Source: a virus. Taken from it: a stretch of DNA of 36,966 nucleotides. The notes below the pieces were generated by a model. The model searched no databases, had not been told where the DNA came from, and worked only from the letters and a program-made list of their open reading frames with translations. Positions within the stretch are counted from its first letter, which is position 1, and each line of letters begins with the position of its first letter. Of the stretch, positions 36,340-36,966 are shown piece after piece. The position numbers and the translations under genes were made by a program. Where the stretch lies: the IMG/VR virus record IMGVR_UViG_3300025949_000058, positions 1-36,966 of that record; one strand, given 5' to 3'.

Positions 36340-36764
36340 CGCTTCCCCGTGTGGCCGAAACCTCGCTCACCCCGCGCCGTCTTGCTCAACTGCTCGACGC
36401 GGACCAGTTCGACGCGCTCGACCGGCGCGATTACGAGCTGGGCGATGCGGTCACCGGGCTGGATGTGAAGCGCTCCTTCGCGCTCGCTGAGGTTCGTCAA
36501 TACGACGTCGATTTCGCCGCGATAGTCAGAGTCGATCGTGCCGAGATGGCACAGGACTCCGGTCGCCGACATCGACGAACGCGGTCGTACTTGGCCCTCA
36601 AACCCTGGCGGTATCTCTACCGACAACGTCGTGCGCACGCGGCCGGTTTCGCCACGACAGATCCAGTAACTGTACGCCGCGCACAGGTCGATTCCGGACG
36701 CGCCGGCAGTTTGGTACGCGGGTGGCGGCACGTCGGCGAGCAGCTTGTAACGGAGGGTGGTCAT
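36336..36764 (-). CDS. dut: dUTPase
   Basis: The 142-residue protein shows all five trimeric dUTPase motifs: AGASGIDLCAA (20-30), RPRSSMSATG (60-69), GTIDSDYRGEIDVVL (75-89), QPGDRIAQLVI (102-112) and RGERGFGHTG (131-140). The last departs from the usual RGxGGFGSTG at two positions. It hydrolyses dUTP to dUMP and keeps uracil out of phage DNA. It is coupled on both sides by ATGA; the longer upstream start at 36788 is in frame but not needed. Confidence 0.95.
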   Translation of the reverse strand: MTTLRYKLLADVPPPAYQTAGASGIDLCAAYSYWICRGETGRVRTTLSVEIPPGFEGQVRPRSSMSATGVLCHLGTIDSDYRGEIDVVLTNLSEREGALHIQPGDRIAQLVIAPVERVELVRVEQLSKTARGERGFGHTGKR

Positions 36765-36966
36765 GCTGCCTCCCGGATGTGACGCCACGACACCCTCCCG
36801 ACGGTCGAAACGCTGGCAGTACTCACGCCAAGGCTAGCTGCGATCGACGCATGTCTTTCCCCGGAACTGCGGCGCCGGATTATCTCGCGGACTATCTCGT
36901 CGGTAAGGCGCGCGAACGGATGCCTCTGTCCAACACACGCACGGCCGCGGGAAAGGGCGTCCGCCT
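36761..36966 (-). CDS. HNH homing-type endonuclease, C-terminal part (partial)
   Basis: The gene enters from the right edge; its last ~68 codons are visible. HPFARLTDEIVREIIRRR leads into ASIAASLGVSTASVSTVG and VSWRHIREA. This is the usual C-terminal end of phage HNH endonucleases (AKLT..EV..IR, then a helix-turn-helix and a W.H motif). The HNH core itself is outside the window. Its stop overlaps the dUTPase start. Confidence 0.7.
   Translation of the reverse strand, partial: ADALSRGRACVGQRHPFARLTDEIVREIIRRRSSGERHASIAASLGVSTASVSTVGRVSWRHIREAA

Noticed and set aside
1-36966. Terminal redundancy or circular overlap between the two window ends
   Set aside because: The first and last stretches show no shared sequence by eye, and both ends cut through genes, so this is an internal window or an incomplete genome.

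Overview
The window is part of a tailed-phage genome with P22-like (short-tailed, podovirus-type) virion organisation. Almost everything is on the minus strand in long runs of genes whose stop and start codons overlap (ATGA, GTGA or TGATG), a phage-style compaction. No rRNA, tRNA, CRISPR array or insertion sequence was recognised. Two lipoprotein signal peptides and an endolysin/membrane-anchored protein/lipoprotein lysis group point to a high-GC Gram-negative host. I cannot name the host; a myxobacterium-like host is only a guess, based on the metzincin lipoproteins.

Layout, left to right. 1-1115 (plus strand): three small Cys-rich or coiled-coil proteins and a PD-(D/E)XK-like nuclease, converging on the structural block. 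1112-3552 (minus): lysis region with a holin candidate, CHAP endolysin, a lipoprotein with a metzincin zinc site, and a membrane-anchored spanin-like protein. 3556-26285 (minus, read from high to low coordinates): late block. It starts with a 31-residue membrane microprotein, then a small-terminase candidate, large terminase, portal, a GroES-like protein with an inserted Cys cluster, scaffold, decoration proteins, HK97-type major capsid protein, beta-helical proteins, head-tail adaptor, tailspike, P22 gp10-like hub, and large repeat-rich or coiled-coil proteins that are probably ejected with the DNA.

26360-28747 is an accessory region: a serine recombinase without a DNA-binding domain, a second metzincin-like lipoprotein, a replication-organiser paralogue and small genes, separated by promoter- and repeat-rich intergenic DNA. 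28816-33743 is a ladder of very small coupled genes, several with zinc-type Cys/His clusters. It is interrupted at 30364-31354 by a three-gene plus-strand island flanked by a duplicated gene start. 33740-36966 is the replication and nucleotide block: DnaC-like helicase loader, initiator-like protein carrying internal iteron-like repeats, MT-A70 adenine methyltransferase, dUTPase and the end of an HNH endonuclease.

Three observations stand out. (1) At least five gene starts without a Shine-Dalgarno lie only 6-7 bases from a -10-like hexamer, which suggests leaderless transcripts. (2) A recurring operator-like dyad, TGNCA-N3-TGNCA, lies upstream of four minus-strand transcription units and overlaps two of these promoters. 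(3) The accessory cargo is unusual: two envelope-targeted metzincin lipoproteins, one of them inside the lysis cassette, and a GroES homologue with a probable zinc module. All functions are inferred from sequence reading alone.
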